From G965240365 sp965240365 (GTDB lineage Bacteria > Pseudomonadota > Gammaproteobacteria > Eutrophobiales > Eutrophobiaceae), in assembly GCA_965240365.1 (NCBI GenBank), contig OZ251218.1:434001-498000 (forward strand): a stretch of 64,000 bases of DNA. The letters are read 5' to 3'. The notes below the pieces were generated by a model, which was given only the letters and a program-made list of their open reading frames with translations, had not been told where the DNA came from and did not search any database. Shown here piece by piece: positions 44,945 through 53,904 of this stretch; within the stretch, counting starts at the first letter, position 1, and every line of letters begins with the position of its first letter. A program made the translations under genes and the position numbers.

Positions 44945-45283
44945 GAAGGGCAGGGTACTGGTTGGTGGAGTTATTTGCAAGTTACTGTCTTGGTGAATCC
45001 GCAGATTACGCAGATTAACGCAGATTGGGCATTAGGGCAGAAACAGGAATGAGCGGTATTCCGACAGGCCACGTCCACCATGCCCGGCAAATTCCCAATT
45101 ACAACCCCTTCTGTCATTCCGGCGAAAGCCGGAATCCAGTGATTTATACAATTCATTCCCGCGAAGCGGGAATGCCATCAATGAAAGCAGAGACACAACA
45201 CTTGCCGACCAGCATCAAAATGGTATGCTTACAACCGGATGAAGCAATCCCAAACATCAAAACCCGAACAACGGAGACAGACC
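44945..45283. other. Intergenic region upstream of the autotransporter
   Basis: Holds direct repeats of CGCAGATTA/CGCAGATTAA at 45001-45030 and the two-hairpin composite repeat at 45113-45173 (GTCATTCCGGCGAAAGCCGG..ATTCCCGCGAAGCGGGAAT). No gene. The promoter was not identified. Confidence 0.6.
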
Positions 45284-48200
45284 ATGCCGCAATCTAACCT
45301 TGACATAATCGCCGCAAAGCCAAGCCCAGCAAGCGTTTCCGCCCGCCCTCAAATTTTAGGGGGGGGGGGGGGGGGGGGCGATGACCGCCGCGTCCTGCCA
45401 TTTCCCCTGGCGCGCCTTTCGGGTCTCGCCCCGGCCCTGCTAGCCGCCCTGCTTTTCGCCAGCGCGTTTGAGGCCCGGGCCACCGACCTGACCGTGAATA
45501 GCGCCGTGACCCAAGTCAATAATGGCGTCATTCTGGACGGCGACGGCAAGATAGAAATCACCAACAGGGGTTCCATCACGGTCAATCGCAGTTCCACTCC
45601 CCTCGCCGCCCCCCTTAATGGCGAGCCCAACACCGGTATTTTTCTCAGAGGCGTCGATCGCACTGATCCAGCCAACCCCAGACCATCACCCAGCAGCAAC
45701 AACACCATCACCAACAACGGCACTATCACGGTCAGCGGCGATTTTGGCGAAGGTATTCATGTTGTTGACCGTACTCAGGGCGAAAAAAACACGCTTATTA
45801 ACAATGGCATCATCAGGGCGAGTGGTTTAAGCGCCCAAGGCGTTGTGTTTTCTCCCAACAGCACGATTACCAATAACCGTGGCGCGATTATCGAATCCCT
45901 GGGCAACGATGCCAGTGATGCGATTCTTATGGGCCCTAATTCAACCATCAACAACGACGGCCGCATTCGAACGAACACGAACGGTGGTAGTTCAACCATT
46001 GATATTTCCAGCGCTTTTTTAAGTACTCGAATTTCGCCAAGCCCAGGCGGGGAAATCAATAACAAGGCCAATGGCGAGATTATTCATGACGGCAATGATG
46101 GGCAAGCTATCAGTATAGGATTTGGCATCACGGGCTTTACTATCAATAATGCCGGAGAAATCACGGCAAACGGGACCACTAATACCAGCTTCGGCGTGCA
46201 TTTTAATCACAATAGCGCCAACAGCAAAAACACGGTGAATAACAGCGGAACCATCACCACCAACGGCACGGAAGCGCATGCTGTTTTGTTTGGCAGTGCC
46301 AGTCTATCTTCCAACAACTCCACCGGCAACACGCTGACCAACAGCGGCACGATCACCACCAACGGCCGGAATGCCAGCGCTGTTCATGGCGGCAGCGGCA
46401 ACACCATCCACAACCTCAAGGGCGGCCGCATCATCACCACGGGGAGAGAATCCGAAGGCATTAATTTCAGAGACAAGAACAAAATCACCAATGATGGCGA
46501 GATCATGACCTCGCTGAGGTCCGCCGAAGGCATTAACGCCAGGGACGAAAACGAAGTCACCAACAACGGCAACATCACGACCTCCGGTGCAGAGAGCTAC
46601 GGCATCGACGGCTTTGAAGACAACACCCTGATCAACACCGAAAAAGGCGCCATCACCACCCGGGGTAACGAGGCCCACGGCATTCGCGCCCGTAGCAGTA
46701 ACAGGGTCCGCCACAGTGGCACGATTACCACCGGGGGCAATAAGGCGTATGGCATCAAGGCCGGTGATGCGTCTCTATTGGCGGGAGGCAGGGGCAAAGA
46801 AAACGAGATCAACAGCAGTGGCGCCATCACCACCTCCGGCGCCGAGGCCGCGGGGGTCTGGATGACTGAAGACAACACCCTGGACTTTAGCGGCCGTATC
46901 ACCACCACCGGCGCCGATGCGCCGGGCATTCAGGCCGGGAACGACAACACCCTGACCCTGAACGGCGCGATCACCACCTCAAACCGTAATTCACACGGCG
47001 TTGTCACCGGTACCGGCACAAAGCTGACTATAGGGGCCAACAGCCGGATCACGACCACGGGCGCGAATTCAGACGGGCTCCGCATAGGCGGCCTGCGCGC
47101 CGGCAGCACGGCCCTGAACCAGCGTGGTCACATTGAGGCCAATGCCACGGGCATCACGGCCCCCTACATCAGCCGTCTTGAGAACAGCGGCCGTATCATC
47201 GGCAAGACCGGGGACGGCGTCAGGCTCACCGGGCGGGCGATTGGTGCCCGCGTTATTATCATTATCAGCCGGACCGGGGACGGCGTCAGGCTCACCGCCA
47301 TCAATCCCGGAACCGCCACCGTCAACAACAGCGGCACAATTCAGGGTCAGACGCATGGCCTGAACTACGGCATTTACGCCATTACCGACCTGCAAAACAG
47401 CGGTACCATCATCGGCACCACGGGCGCGGGCGTGACCTTCACCGGCAACACGACCCAGGCGGCCACTATCACCAACACGGGCACGATTCAGGGCGGCACC
47501 TACGGCCTCAATTACGGCAACAACCCCATCGCCAGTCTCACCAACACCAGCCCCCGCACCCTCCGGGGCGGCAGCGGGGAAGCCCTGAGAGCCGGCAGCC
47601 TGCTCACCCTCAACAACAGCGGGACGATTCTCTCCGACAGGGCCAGCGCCATCAGGCTCACCCGTACTGCCACCCAGGCCGCTGATATTACCAACAGCGG
47701 CACGATTCAGGGGAACATCCACGGCCTTGACTACAACAACAATGCCATTGCCACCCTCACCAACAGCGGCACGATTCGGGGCACAACCGGCATCGGCGTC
47801 AAGGCCGCGGGCCTCGCCACGCTGAACAACACCGGTACCATTGAAGGCCAGACCGGGATTCACATAAACCGCCCCGGAACCCTCGCTGACGGGGCCGCTT
47901 CCCCCGCGGGGGCCACAATCAACAATGCCGGCACCCTGCGTTCCCTCAAAGGCGCCTCAGGTACCGCCCTGGACCTTCAAGGCCCAGGCCGGGACACGCT
48001 CAAGCTGCAAGCCGGTTCCACCCTGGAAGGCCAGGTGCGCTGGGACGGCCAGGACGACACCCTGAACCTCGCCACCGGCCCGGCCCGGCTGACCCTCATC
48101 GACAACAATGCCGAACCCGGACAGGCCCCCACCCCCTTTACCATCAACACCAATGGCCGGCCCTTCCTGCTGAACACCACAACATCCACAGCACGAGGTC

Positions 48201-49198
48201 AGGCCCAGACCACCGTGACCGTGCTTGACCCGGCCCGCATACACACCCGCACCGAAAGCACCCAAAGCCAATGGACCGGGGCCGTCTTCCAAAGTCTGGC
48301 CCAGCAACAGGGCGCCCGCACCGGCCCCAACGCGCGCAACAGCACGGCCGCAGTTCATCAAACCCTCTGGGTCCGGCCCTTCGGCGGTTTGCACAACTTC
48401 AAGAGAGACGGTCTTACCCCGGCCGCCCGCTACCGCTATGGCGGGGCGCTGGCGGGTTATGCGGTTGCCAGCACGGACTGGCAGGCGGGCGGCTTTGTGG
48501 GGGCGGCGCAGGATACGCTGGCGGCCCGCGGGCCGGGGGCGGACGCCGAAGGCCGGCATGTGTTTGCCGGGGCATATGCCCGCACCCGCTGGCAGGCCCT
48601 GAACCTCAAGGCCGGTCTGCTCTTTGGGCAAAGCCGAACCGAGACCGAATGGCAAAGATTGAACAATCAGGTGACAGGCGGTCAGGAGCGGGTGGTGTAT
48701 GAAGGCCGGCGCTACGTTGTCAGCCCGGAACTGGGATTGGCCACCCGGCTGACCGTGAAGGGTGTGGCATTGGAACCGGCATTGAGTCTGCGTTATCTGG
48801 GTCTGTTTGGGGCCGAGGAAGACGAGCGTCTGGTGGCGGGGCGGGAGCCGTTGCGCTTTAGGGCGGAAGACCGGCATGTGGGTCTGGTGCGGGCGAGTGT
48901 GGGTGTGCCGTTGCGTTTTCCTGTGAATGCGTATGGGGGGCAATTGTACGGGCAACTTCGGGTGGGTGCCGAGGGTCGGAAGCGCTTTGGCGGGGAGCGG
49001 ATAGCGGCCCGGCGGGGGGATGGGGTGGTGCGTTTTAAGGTGGCGGATGAGGCGACCGTGAGGGGGTTTATGGGGGCGGGCTTTGAGTATGTGGTACCGG
49101 ATTTGAACCTGAGTTTCAGCGCGGACTTGGAGGCGAGTTATGGCAGTGAGGCGGTGTTGGGGGTGCAGGGGCAACTTGGGGTTGTGTGGGGGTTTTAG
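45284..49198 (+). CDS. Autotransporter with repetitive beta-helical passenger and a poly-G phase-variation tract
   Basis: 1304 aa from the ATG at 45284, with GGAG eight bases upstream. Residues ~25-33 are encoded by a 20-G tract. A signal sequence follows (~42-65, LARLSGLAPALLAALLFASA). The passenger (~70-1000) is built of repeated units of the form NSGTITTxGxxAxGI, a right-handed beta-helix. The C-terminal ~280 residues are an autotransporter barrel (LWVRPFGGLHNFKRDG; end LGVVWGF with a terminal Phe). Function is unknown; such proteins are adhesins or aggregation factors. The tract lies before the signal peptide, so length change switches the whole protein off. Confidence 0.9.
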   Translation: MPQSNLDIIAAKPSPASVSARPQILGGGGGGGDDRRVLPFPLARLSGLAPALLAALLFASAFEARATDLTVNSAVTQVNNGVILDGDGKIEITNRGSITVNRSSTPLAAPLNGEPNTGIFLRGVDRTDPANPRPSPSSNNTITNNGTITVSGDFGEGIHVVDRTQGEKNTLINNGIIRASGLSAQGVVFSPNSTITNNRGAIIESLGNDASDAILMGPNSTINNDGRIRTNTNGGSSTIDISSAFLSTRISPSPGGEINNKANGEIIHDGNDGQAISIGFGITGFTINNAGEITANGTTNTSFGVHFNHNSANSKNTVNNSGTITTNGTEAHAVLFGSASLSSNNSTGNTLTNSGTITTNGRNASAVHGGSGNTIHNLKGGRIITTGRESEGINFRDKNKITNDGEIMTSLRSAEGINARDENEVTNNGNITTSGAESYGIDGFEDNTLINTEKGAITTRGNEAHGIRARSSNRVRHSGTITTGGNKAYGIKAGDASLLAGGRGKENEINSSGAITTSGAEAAGVWMTEDNTLDFSGRITTTGADAPGIQAGNDNTLTLNGAITTSNRNSHGVVTGTGTKLTIGANSRITTTGANSDGLRIGGLRAGSTALNQRGHIEANATGITAPYISRLENSGRIIGKTGDGVRLTGRAIGARVIIIISRTGDGVRLTAINPGTATVNNSGTIQGQTHGLNYGIYAITDLQNSGTIIGTTGAGVTFTGNTTQAATITNTGTIQGGTYGLNYGNNPIASLTNTSPRTLRGGSGEALRAGSLLTLNNSGTILSDRASAIRLTRTATQAADITNSGTIQGNIHGLDYNNNAIATLTNSGTIRGTTGIGVKAAGLATLNNTGTIEGQTGIHINRPGTLADGAASPAGATINNAGTLRSLKGASGTALDLQGPGRDTLKLQAGSTLEGQVRWDGQDDTLNLATGPARLTLIDNNAEPGQAPTPFTINTNGRPFLLNTTTSTARGQAQTTVTVLDPARIHTRTESTQSQWTGAVFQSLAQQQGARTGPNARNSTAAVHQTLWVRPFGGLHNFKRDGLTPAARYRYGGALAGYAVASTDWQAGGFVGAAQDTLAARGPGADAEGRHVFAGAYARTRWQALNLKAGLLFGQSRTETEWQRLNNQVTGGQERVVYEGRRYVVSPELGLATRLTVKGVALEPALSLRYLGLFGAEEDERLVAGREPLRFRAEDRHVGLVRASVGVPLRFPVNAYGGQLYGQLRVGAEGRKRFGGERIAARRGDGVVRFKVADEATVRGFMGAGFEYVVPDLNLSFSADLEASYGSEAVLGVQGQLGVVWGF
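45359..45378 (+). repeat. Poly-G tract (20 G) in the autotransporter 5' end
   Basis: Twenty consecutive G, giving seven Gly codons in the frame shown. At this length slipped-strand changes are expected, and sequencing error is also possible. Confidence 0.9.
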
Positions 49199-49204
49199 GG
49201 AGAG

Positions 49205-49264
49205 GTCATTCCCTGTGGGAATGGATGACATAAACCACTGGATTCCAGCTTTCGCTGGAATGAC
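49205..49264 (-). repeat. Two-part palindrome after the autotransporter
   Basis: CATTCCCTGTGGGAATG followed by GGATTCCAGCTTTCGCTGG; the reverse of the composite at 45113-45173. The two copies bracket the autotransporter gene in opposite orientation. Confidence 0.8.
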
Positions 49265-49409
49265 GACGTAGGTGATAGATACGGCCCGTTAGTCCTCAGT
49301 GTTATTCTGGCCTCTTTCATTGTCACGCCTTTTGGTCTTCTGCCCTCTTTACAGGGAACCTGCGCTAATCTGTGAAATCTGCGGATTACTTGCCGGAATG
49401 ACGAAGTTG

Positions 49410-50075
49410 TCACTTCCCCTTCAAATAACGCTCATCCCTGAAGCTGTAAACCCAGTGGGGGCGGTAGACGACGAACAGGGTGATCAGGCCGCAGGTCACA
49501 AATGCCTCGGCGAAGCTCATAAGGTAATAATAAGGCAGGTATTCATTCACGAGCACTCGCCAGTCATGGGCGGCATATAAGGCCAGCAGCAGGGCCGACA
49601 CCGTGCCCGCGATGATGAAGCTCAGCGCCGAGCCGAAAAAGGCGGAAAGATACAGATAGATATACAGATTGCGCGGCAGGAAGGCCTCGATCAGCAGAAA
49701 AAACAGGTAACAGAGGGATACCGACAGGTAGGCGTTGATCAGAATGGCAAGGCCGAGATGAGAGGCCAGGCTGTTGCCCCACAGGCTCACACAGACGCAA
49801 ACCAGCGACATTGCCAGTATCCCCAGACGCCAGCCGAACATCAGGGTGATCAACATGCCGCCCGACAGATGGATATTCAGGCCGGAGTCGAGACCGGCGC
49901 GTATCATCCAGATCAGACTCAGGAACAGGACACTGACCAGGCAGACCGTGTGTCTCCGCTCCTTGATCACGCCTTCCCAGTCCGTTCTGCTGATGACGGC
50001 GATGCCCAAAACCAGGCTCAGGAGATTCAGGCCCCAGATCAGGGAAGCGGGCAAAAATGAGAAGGTATAGTCCAT
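49410..50075 (-). CDS. CbiM-like energy-coupling-factor transporter permease
   Basis: 221 aa, about six membrane segments. Similar to the proteobacterial CbiM-type family: IWGLNLLSLVLG at the N-terminus and RAGLDSGLNIHLSGGMLITL then MFGWRLGILAMSL, with the His near GLNIHLSGG. Family members are the S component for cobalt or nickel uptake. Partner genes (CbiQ, CbiO) are not in the window, and the short proteobacterial version may act alone. Divergent from the glycosyltransferase gene. Confidence 0.7.
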   Translation of the reverse strand: MDYTFSFLPASLIWGLNLLSLVLGIAVISRTDWEGVIKERRHTVCLVSVLFLSLIWMIRAGLDSGLNIHLSGGMLITLMFGWRLGILAMSLVCVCVSLWGNSLASHLGLAILINAYLSVSLCYLFFLLIEAFLPRNLYIYLYLSAFFGSALSFIIAGTVSALLLALYAAHDWRVLVNEYLPYYYLMSFAEAFVTCGLITLFVVYRPHWVYSFRDERYLKGK

Positions 50076-50192
50076 CGGCCAGTGTGTGCAGGCTGTCCGG
50101 GAAATGTCTGTGCCCCGGCCGGATTCCTTGTGTAAAATGGCAGGCCGTGAACAAACCTATCCTGTTCGGATCGCTACCATACCTTTTAAAAT

Positions 50193-51293
50193 ATGCCGAA
50201 TCCAGCCGAGTTGTCGATCATCGTCCCCACGTATAATGAATCCGGGAATATCCCGTTGCTGGCAGCGGCGCTCGGCGAGGCCCTGGCCGGCCTGAACTGG
50301 GAGGTGATCTTCGTGGATGATAATTCGCCGGATCACAGCAGCGCCGCCGTGCGCGAGCTGGCGCGCGCAAATTACCGGATCAGAGGCATTCAGCGGGTGG
50401 GCCGGCGCGGTCTGTCCTCGGCCGTGATCGAGGGCATACTCGCCTCGGCGTCTCCCTATATCTGCGTGATGGACGCCGACCTGCAACATGATGAAAAAAT
50501 CATTCCGCAAATGCTGCGCCAGTTAAAAGACCGGCATGACCTGGTCATCGCCAGCCGCTATATTCAAAACGCCAGCACCGGCGCATTGTCCAGACATCGC
50601 GTCAGGATAAGCCGCGCCGCCACGGTGCTGGGCAATAAAATCCTGCGGCATGAATTATCCGATCCGATGAGCGGTTTTTTTATGTTGCGGCGGAGTCTGT
50701 TCGAGAGCGTCATGACCAGTCTGTCCGGCAAGGGCTTCAAGATCCTGCTGGACATCGTGGCCAGCGCGGATCAAGCGATAAGCATCACTGAGCTTCCCTA
50801 CCACATGAAACAGCGCGAGCATGGCGAGAGCAAGCTCTCGGTGGTGGTGATCTGGGAATTTTTCGCGCTGTTGGCCAACAAACTGCTGGGCCGCTATCTG
50901 CCGCTCCGGTTTATCCTGTTTATCAGCATTGGCCTCAGCGGTGTGGCCGTGCATCTGGCCGCGCTCGCTGTTTTGCACAAGTGGCTGGCGGCCGATTTTA
51001 TCCTGGCGCAGGGCCTGGCGACCCTGCTGGCGATGACCAGCAATTATCTATTAAACAACGGCCTGACATTCAGTGACAGAAAACATACCGGCCTGAAACG
51101 GATCAAGGGCCTGTTTAGTTTTTATATCGCCTGCGCCGTGGGCGCGTTTATCAACCTGGCGGTCTCGCAGACGGTTTTTGACCAGGGACTGTCCTGGTGG
51201 CTGGCGGGCCTGCTCGGCGCGGGTGTTGGCGCGGTCTGGAATTTTGCCTTGTCCTCGACCTATACCTGGCGCGAAGACAAGTCATTGAACTGA
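50193..51293 (+). CDS. Glycosyltransferase family 2 (dolichol-phosphate-mannose-synthase-like) fused to a GtrA domain
   Basis: 366 aa. Residues ~5-235 are a GT2 domain: LSIIVPTYNESGNIPLL, VIFVDDNSPD, VMDADLQHDE (metal-binding DAD) and SDPMSGFFMLRR. Residues ~240-360 are a GtrA-type four-helix membrane domain (FILFISIGLSGVAVHLAALA; TMTSNYLLNN-like SNYLLNNGLTF). It likely makes a polyprenyl-phosphate sugar and helps move it across the inner membrane. An RDD protein follows after seven bases. Confidence 0.92.
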   Translation: MPNPAELSIIVPTYNESGNIPLLAAALGEALAGLNWEVIFVDDNSPDHSSAAVRELARANYRIRGIQRVGRRGLSSAVIEGILASASPYICVMDADLQHDEKIIPQMLRQLKDRHDLVIASRYIQNASTGALSRHRVRISRAATVLGNKILRHELSDPMSGFFMLRRSLFESVMTSLSGKGFKILLDIVASADQAISITELPYHMKQREHGESKLSVVVIWEFFALLANKLLGRYLPLRFILFISIGLSGVAVHLAALAVLHKWLAADFILAQGLATLLAMTSNYLLNNGLTFSDRKHTGLKRIKGLFSFYIACAVGAFINLAVSQTVFDQGLSWWLAGLLGAGVGAVWNFALSSTYTWREDKSLN

Positions 51294-51300
51294 AACGCGG

Positions 51301-51759
51301 ATGGCACAAAAAAGCCCGGCCACGGTCACGCCCGCCGAGCGGCAGGCTCTGCCGGCCTGTTCCTTTATCCGCCGCCTGGCGGCGATGTGTTATGACAGCC
51401 TGCTGTTGACGGCCGTGCTGTTTGCCGCGAGCTTCGCCCTGCTGCCCTTGACGGACGGCAATGCGATTGAAAGCGGCAATTTTTTCTACAAGCTGTTTCT
51501 GTTATTCGTGGCCTATCTGTATTTCACCTGGCACTGGGTCAAGGGCGGCCAGACGCTCGGCATGCGCAGTTGGCATGTATTTGTGGTCAATGAAGCCGGC
51601 CAAAGGCCCGGCCTCAAACCCGGCTCAATCCGCTTTTGCTCTGCCCTGATCTCCTGGGGCTTGCTGGGACTCGGGTTTGTCTGGGCGCTGTTTGATAACA
51701 AGAAACAGGCCCTGCATGACCGCATATCCAAAACCCGCCTGGTGGTTAAACATGATTAA
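51301..51759 (+). CDS. RDD family membrane protein
   Basis: 152 aa, three membrane helices. RDD pattern: RRLAAMCYDSLLLTAVLF (Arg-Asp), then WHWVKGGQTLGMRSWHVFVV and DNKKQALHDRISKTRLVV at the C-terminus. Function of the family is not settled (ion transport suggested for some). It starts seven bases after the GT2-GtrA gene and is probably co-transcribed with it. Confidence 0.88.
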   Translation: MAQKSPATVTPAERQALPACSFIRRLAAMCYDSLLLTAVLFAASFALLPLTDGNAIESGNFFYKLFLLFVAYLYFTWHWVKGGQTLGMRSWHVFVVNEAGQRPGLKPGSIRFCSALISWGLLGLGFVWALFDNKKQALHDRISKTRLVVKHD

Positions 51760-51771
51760 GCCCGCTTGCGC

Positions 51772-51880
51772 CTGCCTGTTTCAGGCAGGCGCCGCTCTAC
51801 CACCTACGTCCCTGTAGGCGTACGTCCTGTAGGCGAGCTTTCGCTGGAATGACGGCGTAGCCGGAATGACGGATTCCCGG
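51772..51880. repeat. Dispersed repeat units between convergent genes
   Basis: TGCCTGTTTCAGGCAGGCGC, CGCTCTACCACCTACGTCC, two CTACGTCCTGTAGGCG-type palindromes and TTTCGCTGGAATGACGGCG. The same units as at 27.5 and 22.1 kb. They lie between the RDD gene and the end of nagB and could stop transcription from both sides. Confidence 0.7.
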
Positions 51881-51897
51881 CCGCTTTTATTGCCGTT

Positions 51898-52719
51898 CTA
51901 AGGCTCCCCCGCATCAAGCTCATAAAAATTGCCGAACTGTTCGATCAGCGGCCTGTTTTCGGTCTCGGCCCACTGGAAGTACTGCCGGTTCTCCAGCCCG
52001 GCGGCGGCCGCTTCGTCCAGGATAAAGGTGGCCCTTTCGTGCAACTGCAAGGCCGAGGCCTGGCAGAGGGCGGACAGGGGGCCTTCGACCGCGGCGCGCA
52101 CCGCTTCCGCCTTGTGCTCGCCGGTCGCCAGCAGGATGACGCGGCGGGATTCGAGGATGGTGGCGATGCCCATGGTCATGGCCAGGCGTGGCTGAAACTC
52201 ATGCGCCTGAAACAGACGGCTGTTGTCGCGCACGGTCGATGGGCTCAGGGTTTTGACCCGGGTGCGGGAGGCCAGGCTGGAACAGGGCTCGTTGAAACCG
52301 ATATGGCCATTGCGGCCGATACCCAGTATTTGCAGATCGATACCGCCGGCGCGCCGGATGGCTTGTTCATAGCTGGCGCCCGCGCGCCTGGGATTTTCGC
52401 CCTCGCCGCAGCCGGGCAGATGGGTGCGCGCCTTGTCGATATCGATGGCGTCAAACAGCTCCCGGTCCATAAAGGCCCGGTAGCTTTGCGGGCTGTCGGC
52501 GGCAAGCCCCAGGTATTCATCCAGATTGAAGGTGCTCACCCCGGCAAAGCTGACTTTCTTTTCCCGGCACAGACCGATCAACTGTCGGTACATGGCAATG
52601 GGCGTGCTGCCGGTGGCCAGCCCCAGCACGGCGGCCGGCTTTTTGTTGACCAGTTCGGCAATACGCTCCGCCCCCAGCCGGGCAACGGCAGCGGCGCTGT
52701 TAAGGATGATGACTTCCAC
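51898..52719 (-). CDS. nagB: Glucosamine-6-phosphate deaminase
   Basis: 273 aa, the usual length. Motifs: LGLATGSTPIAMYRQL, FNLDEYLGL (catalytic Asp), GIGRNGHIGFNEP (catalytic His) and LLATGEHKAEAV. It converts GlcN-6-P to fructose-6-P and ammonia. Last gene of the leftward amino-sugar operon, 21 bp after nagA. Confidence 0.96.
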   Translation of the reverse strand: MEVIILNSAAAVARLGAERIAELVNKKPAAVLGLATGSTPIAMYRQLIGLCREKKVSFAGVSTFNLDEYLGLAADSPQSYRAFMDRELFDAIDIDKARTHLPGCGEGENPRRAGASYEQAIRRAGGIDLQILGIGRNGHIGFNEPCSSLASRTRVKTLSPSTVRDNSRLFQAHEFQPRLAMTMGIATILESRRVILLATGEHKAEAVRAAVEGPLSALCQASALQLHERATFILDEAAAAGLENRQYFQWAETENRPLIEQFGNFYELDAGEP

Positions 52720-52740
52720 GGTAATTTCCCCGGCTGTCTT

Positions 52741-53904
52741 TTAACGATGATTCAATGCTTCACCATCGATCCAGGTTTGCACGACCTGATGCCGCTCGTC
52801 CAACACGGCGAGGCTGGCGCTGTAGCCCGGTTTGATGTAGCCGAGGCGATCGTCCAGCCCCAAGGCCCGGGCCGGGTACAGGGACGCCATGCGCACCGCT
52901 TCCAGCCAGTCGATGCGGGCGAATTGCGCGGCGTTGCGCACGGCGGCCGCCATATTCAGGTCGGAGCCCGCCAGCGAGCCGGCCGCGTTCAGCAGGCGGC
53001 CGTCAAGCGCATGGATGGTCTCGTTATTCAGCACAAAGGAGTTGTCCCGCGCGCCCACGGTGGGCATGGCGTCGGTGACCAGCACCGCCCCGCCCCGCGC
53101 CTTGGCGGCCACGGCAATCTGAAAGCAGGCCGGGTGTATATGATGCCCGTCGGCGATGATCCCGAATTGGCTGCCGGCGTCTTCCAGGGCGGCGCCCACC
53201 ATGCCCGGCGCGCGGCTTGCGAGCGGCGTCATCGCGTTGAACAGATGCGTGAAACCGCTCACGCCCACCGCCAGGGCGGCGCGGGTCTCGCGGTAGTCGG
53301 CCGCGCTGTGGCCGGCCCAGACGATCGCGCCCGTTTTCAGGATGCGCCGGATCATGGCCGCCGTGGTCCGCTCGGGGGCGAGCGTCACCAGGGTTTTACC
53401 CCGCTTGAGGGAGGTAATGATGGCCAGGCCCTCGTTGTCGAGGGGGCGGATTTTACTTTCATCGTGCGTGCCCTTCTTCAAGGCATTCAGAAAAGGCCCC
53501 TCCAGATGAATGCCGAGCACGCCCGGCACGCCCGCGGCCAAGGCCTCATCCACGGCCGCCACGGCCCGGCACATCACGGCAAAGCTGTCGCTGATCAGGG
53601 TCGGTAAAAATCCGGTGGTGCCGTATTGCCGGTGCGCCGCGCCGATGGCGCGTATCGCGTCCGCCGTCGGCGCGCCGTTAAACAATACACCGCCGCCGCC
53701 GTTGACCTGTAAATCAATAAACCCCGGCACCAGATAGTGGCCGTTGAGATCTGCCGCTATCGGCAGATCGGCGGGCAGATCGGCGCTGGGCAGGACCTGT
53801 GCTATCCGGTTTTTGCTCAGGATCACGGCGTGGTCGTCCAGGAGCCGCTCGCCATCAAACAGGCGGGCATGGGTGATGGCCCGGTTGACAGGGGTCTGGT
53901 TCAT
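52741..53904 (-). CDS. nagA: N-acetylglucosamine-6-phosphate deacetylase (NagA/AgaA type)
   Basis: 387 aa, amidohydrolase fold. Metal and substrate motifs: GFIDLQVNGGGGVLFNG, LGIHLEGPFLN (metal Glu), WAGHSAADYRE and HLFNAMTPL (histidines) and ADGHHIHP; the catalytic Asp is in LVTDAMPTVG. It removes acetate from GlcNAc-6-P or GalNAc-6-P; the two activities are not separable by eye, and the AgaS/AgaZ neighbours favour use on GalNAc-6-P as well. It overlaps the ROK kinase gene by four bases. Confidence 0.93.
   Translation of the reverse strand: MNQTPVNRAITHARLFDGERLLDDHAVILSKNRIAQVLPSADLPADLPIAADLNGHYLVPGFIDLQVNGGGGVLFNGAPTADAIRAIGAAHRQYGTTGFLPTLISDSFAVMCRAVAAVDEALAAGVPGVLGIHLEGPFLNALKKGTHDESKIRPLDNEGLAIITSLKRGKTLVTLAPERTTAAMIRRILKTGAIVWAGHSAADYRETRAALAVGVSGFTHLFNAMTPLASRAPGMVGAALEDAGSQFGIIADGHHIHPACFQIAVAAKARGGAVLVTDAMPTVGARDNSFVLNNETIHALDGRLLNAAGSLAGSDLNMAAAVRNAAQFARIDWLEAVRMASLYPARALGLDDRLGYIKPGYSASLAVLDERHQVVQTWIDGEALNHR

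Noticed and set aside
44552..45052. 166-aa plus-strand frame overlapping the DUF1640 gene
   Set aside because: The minus strand gives a recognisable DUF1640 start, coiled coil and membrane helix; the plus frame gives nothing.
45500..48000. Possible CRISPR or satellite from regular repeats
   Set aside because: The repeats are in-frame degenerate beta-helix codons (NSGTITT), not identical repeats with spacers.
52039..53607. 522-aa open frame antisense to nagB and nagA
   Set aside because: High GC keeps antisense frames open; the sequence is Gly/Gln/His-rich with no domain, while the other strand encodes two clear enzymes.
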